Shown: positions 34,470 through 47,800 of the stretch, piece after piece
How the letters are laid out: each line of letters starts with the position of its first letter
Position numbering within the stretch: the stretch's first letter is position 1
Origin: Strongyloides papillosus
Lineage: Eukaryota; Nematoda; Chromadorea; Rhabditida; Strongyloididae
Assembly (NCBI GenBank): GCA_005656395.1
Contig: SRSI01000048.1
Span: 434,001 to 498,000, forward strand
Direction: 5' to 3'
Length of the DNA: 64,000 nucleotides
The notes under the pieces: generated by a model
Told to the model about the DNA's origin: nothing
Seen by the model: only the letters and a program-made list of their open reading frames with translations
Databases searched by the model: none
Program-made: the position numbers and the translations under genes

Positions 34470-37400
34470 CAGGGTCTTCTATATTTCTAAAAAAAATCCT
34501 TTTGATGATGATTTCCTATAATCAGAAAACTAACTTATATTTGCCAAACCAAAAAAAAGACGAAATATATTTGTAATATGTTTTTTATTATTATATTTTA
34601 TTATTTATTAATTATTATTATTTTTATATTCAATGATATATTGAAGATTTTAAGAAAATAATAATGTTTGTTTGTATTGAAACTTTATCACAAAATCAAA
34701 CGTTATATTTTTCTACAAATATTTTAAAAATCAACAAAAACGCGATTCGTCAAGCGATGAGCATCAATGATGGATCTTGAATAGTACATCCGGAGATGAA
34801 ATTGACCTATTTTACTAAAAAATAAAATATACATTAATTTTATTGTCTTGTATTTTTTGTTTATATAAGCTATTTTTTAGATACACATATATATATTTGG
34901 GTAATAAATGTTTAATATTTGTTTTTAACAAATTTATGAAATCAAATTATTTCATCATTTTAAAATTATTTAGCTGCTGGTGAAATATATTTTTATACTT
35001 AACATTGGCAATTGGACAAATAAATCAATTAAAATTATAATTTTACTTCTATTTTTTCAATAGATTTTTATTTGAAATAATATTTAATGTAATATAATAA
35101 AAAGATTAAAGCTAAAAATAATTGAATTACTTAAGCATTAAAATAATTATTGTAATACTGTTGATATATTAAATAAATTGTTATCATTGTTATCCAAATA
35201 ATGTCAAGAAGAATATTCTTTATACATCTTTTTCTGTACATTTGGTTTTTATAAACAAGGACAAAGAAAAACAACAATATTTTGTGTACAAATTATTTAA
35301 ATAAAATATTTTTATCCAATATTTATATATCAAAAAGATTTTCACAAATTTCAAATAAAATATTTTTTAATTAAAAAGAAAAAATTTGATTTATAAATAA
35401 AATCTTACTTATACATCTTTTTATGTAAAAAAGATTCATATTTTCTTTTATTATACTTTATAAACACATTTTATTCAATGTTTAAGTTGTAATTTAATGA
35501 TTAATGTAATTAAGATTTAATTTTACTTAATCATCTCTCTATTAAATAGTATTTATATTCTAATATCATTAGAAAGTGCTTTCACATAAATGATTTGTGG
35601 TTAATAAAGCAACAATCATTTATATTTCTTTTATTATCAGTGGAAGAAATGTTTGTAAAAAAATATTATTGTGGTTTTTAAAAATCATCAACCTTATCAT
35701 ATACTGCGACAGATAAAAAGTGTATTTTCAATGTAAATTAATTGGAATATAAATAATTTTCAATAATAACCATCATATTGTAAAGTGCATAGCTTGTTAT
35801 TTTTTTATAGAATAAAATATTCAAATGTATAAATACTTTTTTGTCATAACATTTTAACAATTGTCTGTTAGTTAAATTGGAGTGAACAAAGCAAAATTAT
35901 TGGTTCGTTTACCTAAAAGCTATTTTTTTTCAATAGCAGATTATAATATAACAAAATAATATTTATATTTCAAAATCAATTAATACAATAGTTATGATAC
36001 AAAATTTAAATGTAAAAGTTTTTTATGTACATGAATTTTTATTAAAATTTTATCATAAGTTTTATTCAGAGGGAGTGAAAGTATATGTAAATCTATTTTT
36101 TCAAAGTTTTCACTTACATTGTTTTATACAGATCATTAGATTAGTGAAAAATGTACTTTATTAAAACTGAATTTAAAGCTATTTAATAACAAATCTGAGA
36201 ATAAGATTGGTAAGAATTTTAAATAAACCATGATTTTTGAATTTGACACTTTTATTTCCATTACAACAATAAATATTTTTCTTTTAACATAGTTAAACAA
36301 TGTATGAATTAACTACTACTCGGAAATGTTTTAATTCAACGTTTATTGAAAGAAATAAGGAAGTTATACAAAATTTATTTAAACAATAAACATGTGATAA
36401 TTTTTACAAAGATTATTCATCATTCTTAATACTTTAAAATGTTTTAAGTTACAAATATATGTTTTTGTTAGTAAATTTTATTTTATCTTCATCAATAATT
36501 TATTTCTATAAAGTGAGATAAATACTAAAGAATTTGTTAATGTCAAAAATTTTAAATATAATGATGATTATTTTAATAAGCATTTAATCATACTTTTTTT
36601 TAATTGGATTGGTATTTTATCTGAATATTTAATATCTTCAAAAATAATTCTCCAAAAATGGAAAATAAGTTTTATAAAAATCTAAAGTGAATAAAATTGA
36701 AGTATTTGTGAATAATTTACCAATCCATAAAAGACATAATTTTTTTTTAAATTTATTAGCAACATCTATTTTATTTTTTTTGTGTGGACTTCTATTAGTA
36801 ATATTAATTTATAACTTTTTTTAAAACAAGCAAAATTTAGTTGTTAATGATAAAACATTGTAAGTACAACATAATAATGATACCATAAAAAAATATTTTG
36901 CTTCTTTTAAAGAAGTATTTATTTTGTTGAAAAAGTAGAAGTAAAATATAATGGATATTTAAAAATTTCAAGGCATTATTCCAAGAATATAATTATTTTA
37001 TTAATAATTGTTACAAAATGAAACTATAATAGAGTTTCATTCTCTATGCAAAAATAACACGTGAGAAATCAGTAATAAATGAACCTGTTTCATTATTTTA
37101 CCTAATAAATCACTGATAAAAAATCAATACATTAATAGTTGTACATGCTTTGAATTATCATTATTATATTACCTATCACTTAGGTTTTAAAAAGAACAAA
37201 GATATCATTTCTTTTGATTAAGATTGTACCCGTTTCATTAAAGATCATTCTCTCTTATAACGAATTGTCATTTTTCCTATATCTCTCTTTGCTTACCGTA
37301 TCAACGAGGTAAAATTACTTTTATTATTTATATCATTTCTACTGAAATTTTAAATTAAAAAAATATATTTTATTATTTGGTATTTTTTAAGTTAAAATAA

Positions 37401-37970
37401 TAAAATAACCTTAATATATTACTAATATTGTTAAAAAATTTACTAACTATTGGAATTACGCTTCTTATAAAATTATTTTAACATTTTTTTCACATAGAAA
37501 AAAAAATTATTTTATACTCTTAAATTTTTTTAACTATATATTTTGATTTTTTATATAATTTCTTTTTACCTATTGGTAAAATACTTGAAACGAATTATCT
37601 TTTCACTAAATTATTATTTATTATACGTCTTTTTTTATATCCTCTTTCTCAATGTCATTTTCCTGAGCAAACTTTTCTTTAACGTTTAAATTGTTGGTAT
37701 TAATTTATTAGCATATATTATCTTACCTCCGTCAAAAATTTAACCCCTTTCTATGAGATTATTTCAGAAGAAGAGTAAAAAATGTGTAGAGTTATCATTG
37801 TAATGTTGGAATGTCTTAATTTAATGTATATTTATTAATGTTTTACTTTTATTTTTATCGTTCATAACAAGATCAAAATCTTATATTTTAATGTATGGTT
37901 TTATTTTTTATTTTTTGAAAGTAAATAGTTAACAATTTTTTTTCTATTTATAGTCTTTTACCACATAGGA
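34470..37970. other. 3.5 kb intergenic region with a GC island and possible 5' UTR exon
   Basis: Mostly AT desert. Two patches stand out. At 34735-34812, 300 bases after the Tudor gene, there is a complex GC-richer island (see findings). At 37190-37310 a pyrimidine-rich, more complex stretch ends CAACGAG before GTAAAA (37311), while ATTTATAG at 37945-37952 precedes the clu-1 ATG by 18 bases. A spliced 5' leader exon for clu-1 is therefore possible, or a trans-splice site at 37952. Confidence 0.45.
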
Positions 37971-40900
37971 ATGGCGAAGAATAAGTTGAATATGAAAAAT
38001 AAAAATCAAATGAACGAAAAAGCTGTTAGTGGTGAAAATAAGAAGGTTCAAGACAAAATTGAAGAAAAGATTAACGAAAAACAACAATGTGACTCAGGAA
38101 ACGAGAGTAATCCCGTAACACCATCACATGAACATGGTGAAGAGTGTATCAATGGTTGTGAAAATGATAAGTTAGTACAAGTCAAAATTTCTTTACCAAA
38201 TAATGCCTCTTTTGAAGCTACACTTTCTACTAAAGAACCATCATTGGAATTGTTTCAAGTTATCTCAGAGAGAGAAGATTGTTGTTATAGAACATGTTAT
38301 CAATTAGTTACTAAGGGAATTAGATTGGATACATTTACTGAACTTGAAAAATTAGTCAACTTGGAAAATGGTGATGTCATTGAATTTGTACAATGTAAGT
38401 TTTGTCATATCTTTTTGGTTAATAAATATAATAATATTTGATTTTTATAGCTGACTATTCAACCCGTGAAGCCCGTGATCATGTTAGACGAATGTGTGAT
38501 ATTTTAAACATTAATGATATTAGTACTTATGTTCTTAATAAAAATGGGTCATCCTTCAATTATATGGGAAATATGAAAACAAACGTTGAACCTGACTCCA
38601 AAGAAGGACAAATGTTAGCAGTACCATATGATTACGTTTTACCAGGAGCCAAAGATCTTAACTATAGTCATTTAGTTCCTGATATGACAAATAAGCAAAT
38701 GAAAGCTTTTAATTATGTTGGAATCTCCCCATTCAACCCACCAACACCACAAAGAAAATTGAAAGGTGATGTCCTTTACATTTATGTTGAAACATTAGAG
38801 GGTAAATGCTACAATATAACTTGTAGTTACAAAGGATGGTTTGTCAATTCAACATCAGGTTACAAATTTAACTCTGAACAATCACCACAACATCCATCAA
38901 TATATCATGAGTTACCTGATCTCTTAATGTCTATCTCACTTGGTTTTAAAAAAGTATGGCCTAAAGCATTAAAAGCTAGAATTGATATGCATGTTTTTGA
39001 AAAATTAGAAGCTACCTTCCCTTCATTTAATTGGGTTGTTCCATCTTTTGAGGCCACACAAGATTACTTCCGTTCAGAGGATGAAACACAAATACAAAAA
39101 ACTGGTTTTGAGGATTTACTTCCTGGTGGTATAAGAGATTGGAATGAAGAATTATGTAACGCTAAAGATATGCCAAAAAAAGATTTTAGAGAAAGACTAG
39201 ATAAAGATAGATTATTCTACAAAAGTTATTCCGATTTTGTTAAAGTTGCTGTTAAAGGTGCTGTAGCTATTATTGATGGAAATGTACCATCATTAAATGT
39301 ATCCGATGACTTTAAAACACAAATGTTTTTATATAATTCAATCTTTTTTTCACTTGGTTATGATTCAAAAGATCATTATGCAAGTTTCGGTGGTAATGAT
39401 GCTGCACATACAATCTCTAATAATGATTTGAAGGGAGCTAAAGCATTCCATGCTCTAGATAAAGATGGTCTTTACAATTTGGGTCTTTGTTTGGTTGATT
39501 ATAAGGGTTATCGCGTTGTTTGCCAATCAATTGTTCCTGGAATCCTTGAAAGAGAACAAGATGCTGATGTTAACTATGGTTCTGTTGATTTTGGTAAAAC
39601 TGTTCGTTGTGATGAGACATTTGCAAAACCTTTAGAAGAAGTTGCTAAAGAAATGAATAGTATGCCACATACAATTGTAACAGTAAACCCTGAGGGTGAA
39701 GAAGTTAAAACAAAAGTATTTACTTCTATAGAAACTAAAGGACTTGTAGGTAAAGATGGTAGAAATTATGTATTGGATTTATTTAGAACATTCCCACCAG
39801 ATGTTAATTATATTGAGGATGCTAAAGTTACAAGTATGTGTGAAAAAAATGGTTTCCCTAAATATTGTAAACATAAGGTACCATGTTTGAGACCAGAATT
39901 TATTGAAACATTTATCAATTCAAGAACAGAAGAATTCTTCTCATCACTAGGTAGTGCTATAAAAGAAAATGAAATATTAAAAACTTCAAAATTGGCATTT
40001 GCAAGTATTCTTGAAAAATTATGTCAAGGTGATGAATTAGAAAATGAAGAACAAACAACTGAGGGTAGAAAAGTTTTTAAAGAATTACTCAAAAAAATTG
40101 GATCATATAGTGATAGCTCAATAGATATTAGATTTAATAATGATTGTTATTATCCAGGTATTAAATTTAGTGAAGATGATGATATAGAAGGTCATAAAGA
40201 TTTATTAGCTGAAAGTGCTGAATATTTAGCATTTAAAGTTATTCCAACATTTGTACAAGAACTTTTGGATACAAATCCTTCCACAACACCTCTTGATGGA
40301 TATGCATTAAGTTATAATATGCATGCTAAGGGTATTAATATGAGATATCTTGGATATATTGCTATGTTAGCAGAAGGAATAGATAAAGAACGTTTTGCAT
40401 ATGACCTCGTTGTTGGTGAAATTTTGGCTCGTTCTATTAAACACGTTTTTCGTAATTATGCTACAGAATTACCTAGATCATATACAGGTAGTGCTATTGT
40501 TCATTTCTTAAATTGTGTCTTTGGAAATGTTGAATATGATAGTAAAAAAAGTTTAAAAGTTAAAAAAGGAAAAAAAAGAAGCAATAGTAATGATAATAAT
40601 GATTCTCAAGGATGGAAAGAATTGACAACATCTGATGTATGGAAAAATATTGCAGATGATTCTAAGAAAACATTTGACTACTCATTGATATACAAAAATT
40701 TCGATGATTTATGTAAACATATGTCAATTAAAAAAAATGTTATTTTAAGAAGATTCTCTAAGATGGTTGGATTACAATTTGTAGCAAAAACTATTAAACT
40801 CGATGGTAAAAAATTGCCATTTAGCGAAAATGATTTATACAATATGGTACCAGTTATCAAACATCTCGAACCACATGCTAAAGATGCTTATCAATTCCAA

Positions 40901-41826
40901 AGAATTGGTGAAAGACTCGTTATTGAAGGTAAAATTGAAGAAGCTCAATCATACATTACAGAATCGCTTCAATATATGAATTATGTATACTCTGGCCTTC
41001 ACTTAGACATGGCTGCCTCATTGAAAATAATTGCAAAACTAGATTATATAACTAATAATTCAAGTTCTGCATATATAAATCTTCAAAAAAGTATAACTAT
41101 CACTGAACGTGTACGTGGATTGGATTATTTATTCCTTATCCACGATTATATTACACTTTCTTTGTATGCATTTGCATCTAAAGATGTTGGTGCTTCTTTA
41201 CAATATTTATATCGTGCAAGATATCTTACAAATGTTATCTTTGGTGATGGCCATCCTATTTTAGCTACAATTGATGGTTCACTTTCAATAATTTTATACT
41301 TTAATTGTGATTATGATAATTCTGGAAAATTCTTCGAAAGCTACATGGAGGTTATTGAAAAAAATAAATTAAAAAAGAATGGTGCAGAGAAGAAAGGAAT
41401 AACTGAAGTTGATATTAAAACTGCATTAATATGTAGATTAGCTGCTTCTGGTTATGCTATTCGTGGTCTCTTCCGTGAAGCCATCAAAATTGAAAAAATC
41501 GTCTATCAAATTTACTCATCATTCTTTGGAAAGAATCATGGTAAAGTTCTTGAGAGTGGACAAATATTAAAAGACTATACTGAAAAAGCTGTTAATCTTC
41601 AAAGAAAACTTAATGATGCTCATGGAAATGGTGCTGATATTAAGATAGGTGATATTATTTCACATGATGTATGTTTTATTATTTAGATATTAATTTTTTT
41701 ATTCATATATATTCATTTCAGATACGTGAAATTACACATGACAAGATGGTTGGTTTTCTTAATGTTGTAAATGGAGTATATTTCATAACTCAAGACGAGA
41801 TTAATACTGTATCTGCATCTGAATAA
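37971..41826 (+). CDS. clu-1: Clustered mitochondria protein CLU-1/CLUH
   Basis: Exons 37971-38394, 38451-41668 and 41722-41826 (1248 aa), GTAAGT and GTATGT donors, in phase. This RNA-binding protein is needed for mitochondrial distribution and translation of nuclear-encoded mitochondrial mRNAs. Visible order: charged N-terminal leader, ubiquitin-like CLU N domain (residues 60-140), the STREARDHVRRMCDIL segment at the first splice, GAXX-Clu region near 230, central Clu domain at about 350-620 (GFEDLLPGGIRDWNEEL; AVAIIDGNVPSLN), a basic KKGKKRSNSN linker near 860, and TPR repeats at 950-1170 (YITESLQYMNYVYSGLHLDMA; YRARYLTNVIFGDGHP). Length is typical of the family. The last exon encodes the conserved ITHDKM...QDEIN end. 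Downstream it converges with the RCC1L-like gene. Confidence 0.96.
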
Positions 41827-42113
41827 AATATATGGAATGAATGGAGTTTCGAACAGGAACCCCCTTTACATGCAAATTTTTGTTACTGTCTTAGTCAAGT
41901 TAAATGTTATAGTTGTTGTTTAAAATAGCTTTTTAGATAAATAAAAATTTTTTCAATCTGAAAGAGATTATAAAAAATAATAATTAATAATATAATTATA
42001 GGATAAATTTTTATTATTGTTTCTTAACTTTCCCCTCATTCTACAATTATGAAGAACAAGAATATTACCATATTTTTATTTATTATTTTTACAATTAATT
42101 TGTTTTATAAAAT

Positions 42114-43307
42114 TTAACTTGTTATAAATAAAGAATGATCATATCCTAATTCTAAAGCTTTTACTTCTTCAGGTAAAAATACCGGATAAGGAAAAAGTTG
42201 TTTTTCTTTTTTGCCTAAACCAAGTTCCCCGTATCTATTAAATCCCCAAGTGAATAAGTTACCGTCACTTGTTCTTGCACCCATAGAAGTGGATCCAGCA
42301 AATACACTTTTCACGAAGGAATCTGTTGCTTGATTAGTGGAAAATATTGTAGATTCTATTTGTATAGGTTTGACAGTTGATGTAACTCTAGGACCTAAAC
42401 CTAATATTTGATGTCCCCAAACATATACTTGTCCTGTCTCTGTACATACAATACAAGAACTTCCCGTAGCAGCAGTTGATACAATTTTACCAATATTTAA
42501 TGGAAAATGTTTTGGTAAATTTAGCTGTAAATTACTTGTAATGAGATCCATCTGATTATACTCGTTTTGTCCCCACAAAAAAATATCACCTTTAGATGAC
42601 AATGCAATTAATGTATCTGTACTACCACTAATATGTACAATATGTTCATTTGTTATATCTCCACCAACTAATGTTGGTTTTTTAAAAATACCATATTCTC
42701 CATTACCAACTTGGCCATCTTCACCCAATCCAAATGCATATAATTTCCCTGATTTCGTTAAAATATATGATGTATCCAAAATACATAATATTTTTCTAAT
42801 TTCTTCATCTGTATCAAGTTCAATTTTTCCCCAAACATCAATCTTCTTATTTTTTAGGACACTTTCATTAACTGAATCATTATCAAATCCACATTGTCCA
42901 TGTGCATTATCACCCATCCCATATACACCAGAATCTGTTAAAATCAATGAATGTAATCTCCCAGAACTGATATCTCTTATTTTTCCACAATCATTTGGAA
43001 GAATAATTTCTTTAGGATGTATATACCATTTATCAGGTTCTTTTTCTTTAAAACCACTTTTAACGGGAGCTTTACCTAATTGATAGTAATTATTTAACCC
43101 AGCACCATATAATTTTTCTTTATTGGCAAATAATGAAAATCCAAATCCAGAAGATATTTTAGATATATCTTTATTATTAAAGAAACTTATTTTTTTGGGT
43201 TTATTTATAATTTCTGTTTTGGTTTCACCTAAAATTAGATTCTTTATTCCAAAACTTCCGGTTGATGCAAAACCACATGCATAAACTTTCTTAGGATTTT
43301 TCCACAT
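42114..43307 (-). CDS. RCC1L: RCC1L (WBSCR16)-like mitochondrial RCC1 protein
   Basis: Single exon, 397 aa. Seven RCC1-type beta-propeller blades can be seen, each with a Gly-rich turn: GFASTGSFGI, GAGLNNYYQLG, GMGDNAHGQCG, AFGLGEDGQVGNGEYG, LWGQNEYNQMD, VWGHQILGLGP, TWGFNRYGELGLG. The blades GLGEDGQVGNGEYGIFKKPTLVGGD and the ILGLGP turn match human RCC1L rather than RCC1. RCC1L acts in the mitochondrial matrix as a guanine-exchange-like factor for OPA1 and for mitoribosome assembly. No long presequence is evident (MWKNPKKVYACGF starts the first blade directly), so mitochondrial import is inferred. The 5' end is divergent from the elongase, 533 bases away. Confidence 0.83.
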   Translation of the reverse strand: MWKNPKKVYACGFASTGSFGIKNLILGETKTEIINKPKKISFFNNKDISKISSGFGFSLFANKEKLYGAGLNNYYQLGKAPVKSGFKEKEPDKWYIHPKEIILPNDCGKIRDISSGRLHSLILTDSGVYGMGDNAHGQCGFDNDSVNESVLKNKKIDVWGKIELDTDEEIRKILCILDTSYILTKSGKLYAFGLGEDGQVGNGEYGIFKKPTLVGGDITNEHIVHISGSTDTLIALSSKGDIFLWGQNEYNQMDLITSNLQLNLPKHFPLNIGKIVSTAATGSSCIVCTETGQVYVWGHQILGLGPRVTSTVKPIQIESTIFSTNQATDSFVKSVFAGSTSMGARTSDGNLFTWGFNRYGELGLGKKEKQLFPYPVFLPEEVKALELGYDHSLFITS

Positions 43308-43840
43308 TAAAATATATTTTAGAATTGCAAAAATAATTTATATAATGTAATAATGCAGATTAAATATTTAATAAATTTTTTTAAAAAATTAATATTTAAT
43401 TCTCTTGAAATAACATTTTTCTAAACTTATTCTTTGTTGGATACAATAAGTGTTTAATCACTAATGAGAAGAAAAGACCAATGTTAATCATTTAACTATA
43501 TTTCAATTTTCTGGATTATATAAGTGGAAAAAAATTTTTACAACACTTTTAGAAATGTTAATGACAACAATTCGATATAACATTTTCCATAAGTACGATA
43601 TTATGTAAATCAAATAATATTTTTAAAATAGGAGAGAAAAATATAAAATTATATAAAAAAATTTCCAAATAACGACTCATTTCCAATTACCAATTAAAAA
43701 ATTTAAATAAAAATCCTTTTATAATGATATTGACTACAGATATGAATATGCAATAAAGAAAATAAATTATTAACAAATTTTAAATATTATTTTTTCAATA
43801 TAAATTGATTAATTTCTTCTTGCTGTTTTATTTCATTTAA
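43308..43840. promoter_or_regulatory. divergent promoter, RCC1L-like and elongase
   Basis: 533 AT-rich bases between two start codons that face away from each other. It contains short T and A tracts, a TTCTCTTGAAAT word near 43402 and little else that is distinctive. No exon is visible. Confidence 0.4.
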
Positions 43841-44741
43841 ATGAGACTCAATTTATTAAAAGATGTTTGGCCAAAAATGCTATTACCGCCAGAGTTCAAT
43901 GGAAAGGAATTTCTTAGGATTTTATTAAATCCAAAGTTTTCAAAAAATGATGCTTTAAAATGGACTGAAGAAAGAATTCCTTTCACCATTCAGGTAATGA
44001 TAAAATTATGTATTTTTTGTATAATTTTTTTAGATTGTTATATTCTATTTGATTGGAATATTTAGTATACAAAGAATAATGAAAAATTACACACCATTTA
44101 AATTAACAATTCCTTTGGCTATTTGGAATTTAATTCTTACGGTATACTCTGTAACGAGTGTCTATCACCTGTCAAGTGAATTTTTCAAACATATTGGAAA
44201 ATTTGGCATTAGAAAATCATGGTGTGTATTGGGGAATTATTTTGACAATGAAAATACAAGCTATTATGTATGGTTGTTTGCAGTTTCTAAACTTTTTGAA
44301 CTTATTGATACAATTTTTATTGTACTAAGAAAAAAACCTTTACGTTTTATACATTGGTATCATCATATTGTAACTTTAACATTTACTTTTATTATATATA
44401 TTGAAATGCCAGCTTTTGCTAGATGGGGTTTTTTGCTAAATAGTTTTATTCATTCAATAATGTATTTTTACTATTTTGTTAAATGTCTAAATATTAGAAT
44501 ACCCAAATCTATTTCTATTATTATTACATCATCACAAATTGCACAATTTGCCATTGGTTTTTGTGGGCTAATTAATGTTGCATATATACATCATTACACA
44601 ACTACCTTTTGTCACACAACCACTTCTATTCTATCTTTAGCTCTTTTCATGGATTTTACTTATCTACTTTTATTTGTTAATTTTTTTATTAAAACTTATT
44701 TTAAAAAACCAGTTAAGGCCAAAAAAAAGAAACAACATTGA
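43841..44741 (+). CDS. ELO-family very-long-chain fatty acid elongase
   Basis: Exons 43841-43993 and 44034-44741 (286 aa), separated by a 40-nt phase-0 intron. This is an ER membrane 3-ketoacyl-CoA synthase that condenses malonyl-CoA with acyl-CoA. The diagnostic histidine box HWYHH lies near residues 157-161, preceded by SKLFELIDTIFIVLRKKPL and followed by NSFIHSIMYFYYF. Several hydrophobic helices are visible, and the C-terminus KKPVKAKKKKQH is a dilysine-type ER retrieval signal. The family clade (ELO-3/6 type or PUFA elongase) is not settled. It may use acyl-CoA from enzymes like the ACS array, but that is only pathway knowledge. The stop lies 100 bases from the stop of the convergent carboxypeptidase gene. 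Confidence 0.93.
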
Positions 44742-44840
44742 TCTTGTTTAATTTTTATTATCTGTTAATAAAATGTTTTAAAGAATGATTATGCTTTCTA
44801 TGAAATTATTATACCCGATTGTTAAAGAGTTTGAAATGTT

Positions 44841-47800
44841 TTACTCAATTGAACTTTCCATTATACCGTGTTCGACTTTAAATGAAAATAATTTATCATT
44901 GTTATCATCCTCAGTATCACTGTCATCATCCATATTATCTCTTAGCGGTATTCTTTCAAATCCATCATTACTATTACCTAAAGTAAAATATTTTTTACCA
45001 TTATATCCTTTGAAAATGAAATATAATCCTAATCCAACAACAAAAATAACAATTCCAACAACTATAATACCAGTATTTAATGGTTTACCACCTTTACTTA
45101 TATCGATATTAATAACAACTGATGTTGCTGATGAAATATGAAAATCAATTTCTTGTTTTGGAAACCTATCATCAAGTGTTTGTAAAGTATAATCACCAAC
45201 AGGTAACCAAAGATGATAGTAACCTTCAGTTTTTGGATTCGTTTCCACTTTTTTATATAATTGACCATGTTGTAATATATTTACTTCTATTTTTTTACCA
45301 ACAAATTTACCATCCTCAAAAACACGACCACTAATACCTTGAAGTCTACTTTCTAATACATCAAACAATGAATTTCTATTCTCCTCAAACAAATGTCCAT
45401 CACCACTTGCTTCATAACAACACCCAGCTTGTACTAACAAAGCATCAGGCTTCTTCCAATCATCTTCTTTTGTATTATTCCATTGTAATTCTCCATTAAC
45501 GAGTGTCATTTTTTTATTCTTAGAACAAATATTCCAATAAGCACCTTTCATTAATTCATGTTTTTTAATATATGCTTCTGATAATTGATAAGACATTTCA
45601 GTATTTGAAGCATTTATATATCTTACTTTTAGTCCACCAGATGCCATAAAGATTACAAAATCTACATCAGGATATTTATCGAGAATAATTTTTAACATTG
45701 GTTCAAAAGGTATTATTGTTGAGTAGTCATGACAATTTAATTGTGTACCAGCCATCTCTGGGATAACAATTAATCTAGAATTCTCCATAAATCTTTTTAC
45801 TCTATAATCGTGATCAGTTGGTGAAACTTCGCATAAGTAACTTAACATCTGATACATCATATGTTCTGTTCTTGCTTCAATGGACATTATCAAAGTTCTT
45901 GGACCGGATTTCTGTTGACCTATTTCAAGAACTCTCATTGTATCTATCATTGTTACTGTTGTATCACAATATTTAGATTCTTCTATTCTATTTAAGCCTG
46001 CTGAAGTTGACATAATAACATCTATAGGAGTAAAATGATCAAGAGGATTAACTGATGGCACAACACTATACTCCTCAACAGCATCTTTTTTGGCGGTGAT
46101 AACAATACTATTAATAGTTGATATAATATTACCAAGAGCATCATCATTCTGAGCCATGGTTATATCACATCCAAACCCGATACCAAGAATAAAACTTTTT
46201 TCTAATCCTATATCTGCAGCCATTGTTGAAACATGCTCATCATTTAATATACCTTTACATGAATTATCATTATATTTATTGAAAGTAATATTTAATGCAT
46301 CATCTAGAATTTTTTGATTAAAAGCTTTGGGTGCTTCATCCATTGGAATATAAATGGTACTTTTAGTTTCACCCATTCCAAGGAAAATTAATATAGTTGG
46401 TGATTGAGCTTTGATATATGGTAAATGTTCTTCTGGGACATATTGAGGTAGTCCAATAATTTTTGTATTCTTTAATAATGTTTTTACATGTGGAAAGGAT
46501 TTATTACATAATCCACTTAGTAATTGTGTTACAATTTGTTTTCCAATGTTATCAATACCTATTAAAACTGTCTTATACTCTGAGAAACCTCTAAAGTATA
46601 CTTCTTCTTTAGCATTATCATTAAAACCACATGGTGGTTCCTCCAAAACAATGTCTTGATGTATTAATTCTCTTGGTTTAATAAAAATATCCAAAGTTTT
46701 TGATTGATGATAACCGTGTGTAAAACTTAATTGATACTTTCCAGGAGCTAATAATCTCCAGTATTCACCTTTATCTGTTGTTGTAATTGTTTTACCTTTT
46801 TTATCACCAACAATATCAACTTTAGCTCCTACTAATGGATTACCATCAGCATCTTTAATGATTCCTTTTATACCATATCTAACAAGATCAATGTAAGCAA
46901 TTAACGAAAACTTATTATCATTCCATAATGGTTCATACATCTCATCTAAAGGGAATTTATAACAACCCATTTCTATGGTTATCTCAAGAGTATTTGTATG
47001 AACATATTGCCAATCTTGCATTCCACCAGATAAATGATACCAAGCAGCACCATTAGTAATACCATGATAAAATGTATCACCATCCGATCCTAAACCACAT
47101 CTTCTACCAGTTTTCCACATATTTTTGTGTGCACGAGCATATTGATAAGCTAATTGGACAAATAATTTATCATCAAGACTAGGTGTATATATTCCATCTT
47201 TACCAGAATCACTATCATCATAAGGATAATTAGCAACTAATGATCCACCATGTAAATTAGCTGATAATACGAATGGGAAAGATTTTATCCATGTCATTAC
47301 GTGATTTGTTTCCGTCTCCGGTTCAGTTCCACCTGATGGTTCTTTATGTTCTGGATATCTGGCTGGGAAATTTCTATTCAAATCAACACCATTAATATTG
47401 GATCTACCTTCACCAGACATTCTATCACCAACAGTCGCTATCTCATAACCATCAGGATTCATGGAAAATAACAAATGAATTCTTACATCATCTACGAGCT
47501 TTGTTAAATATTCATTTTTTCCATAATTTATACATAATAAGTCAGCTAAATATAATAAACATTCTCTTCCTAAAACTTCATTACCATGCATATTAGCTAC
47601 ATATTTAAATTCAGGTTTCAATAACTCATGTTGAGTAGGATTTTTTGATACTATTAAAACCCATAATTCTCTACCTTCAACAGAATGGCCAGCTGTATAA
47701 AGATACGTTATATCTGGGAATGTTGAATTTAAATAATGAATATATTTCTTCATCTTTTCATAATTATGATTACGAAATCTAATTTATTAAATTAATTTAT

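Noticed and set aside
34735..34812. C/D box snoRNA in the GC island
   Set aside because: ATGATGG resembles a C box but no CTGA D box or terminal stem could be found on either strand.
44785..45334. Two plus-strand open frames antisense to the carboxypeptidase gene
   Set aside because: They mirror conserved coding on the other strand; the sense gene explains the openness.
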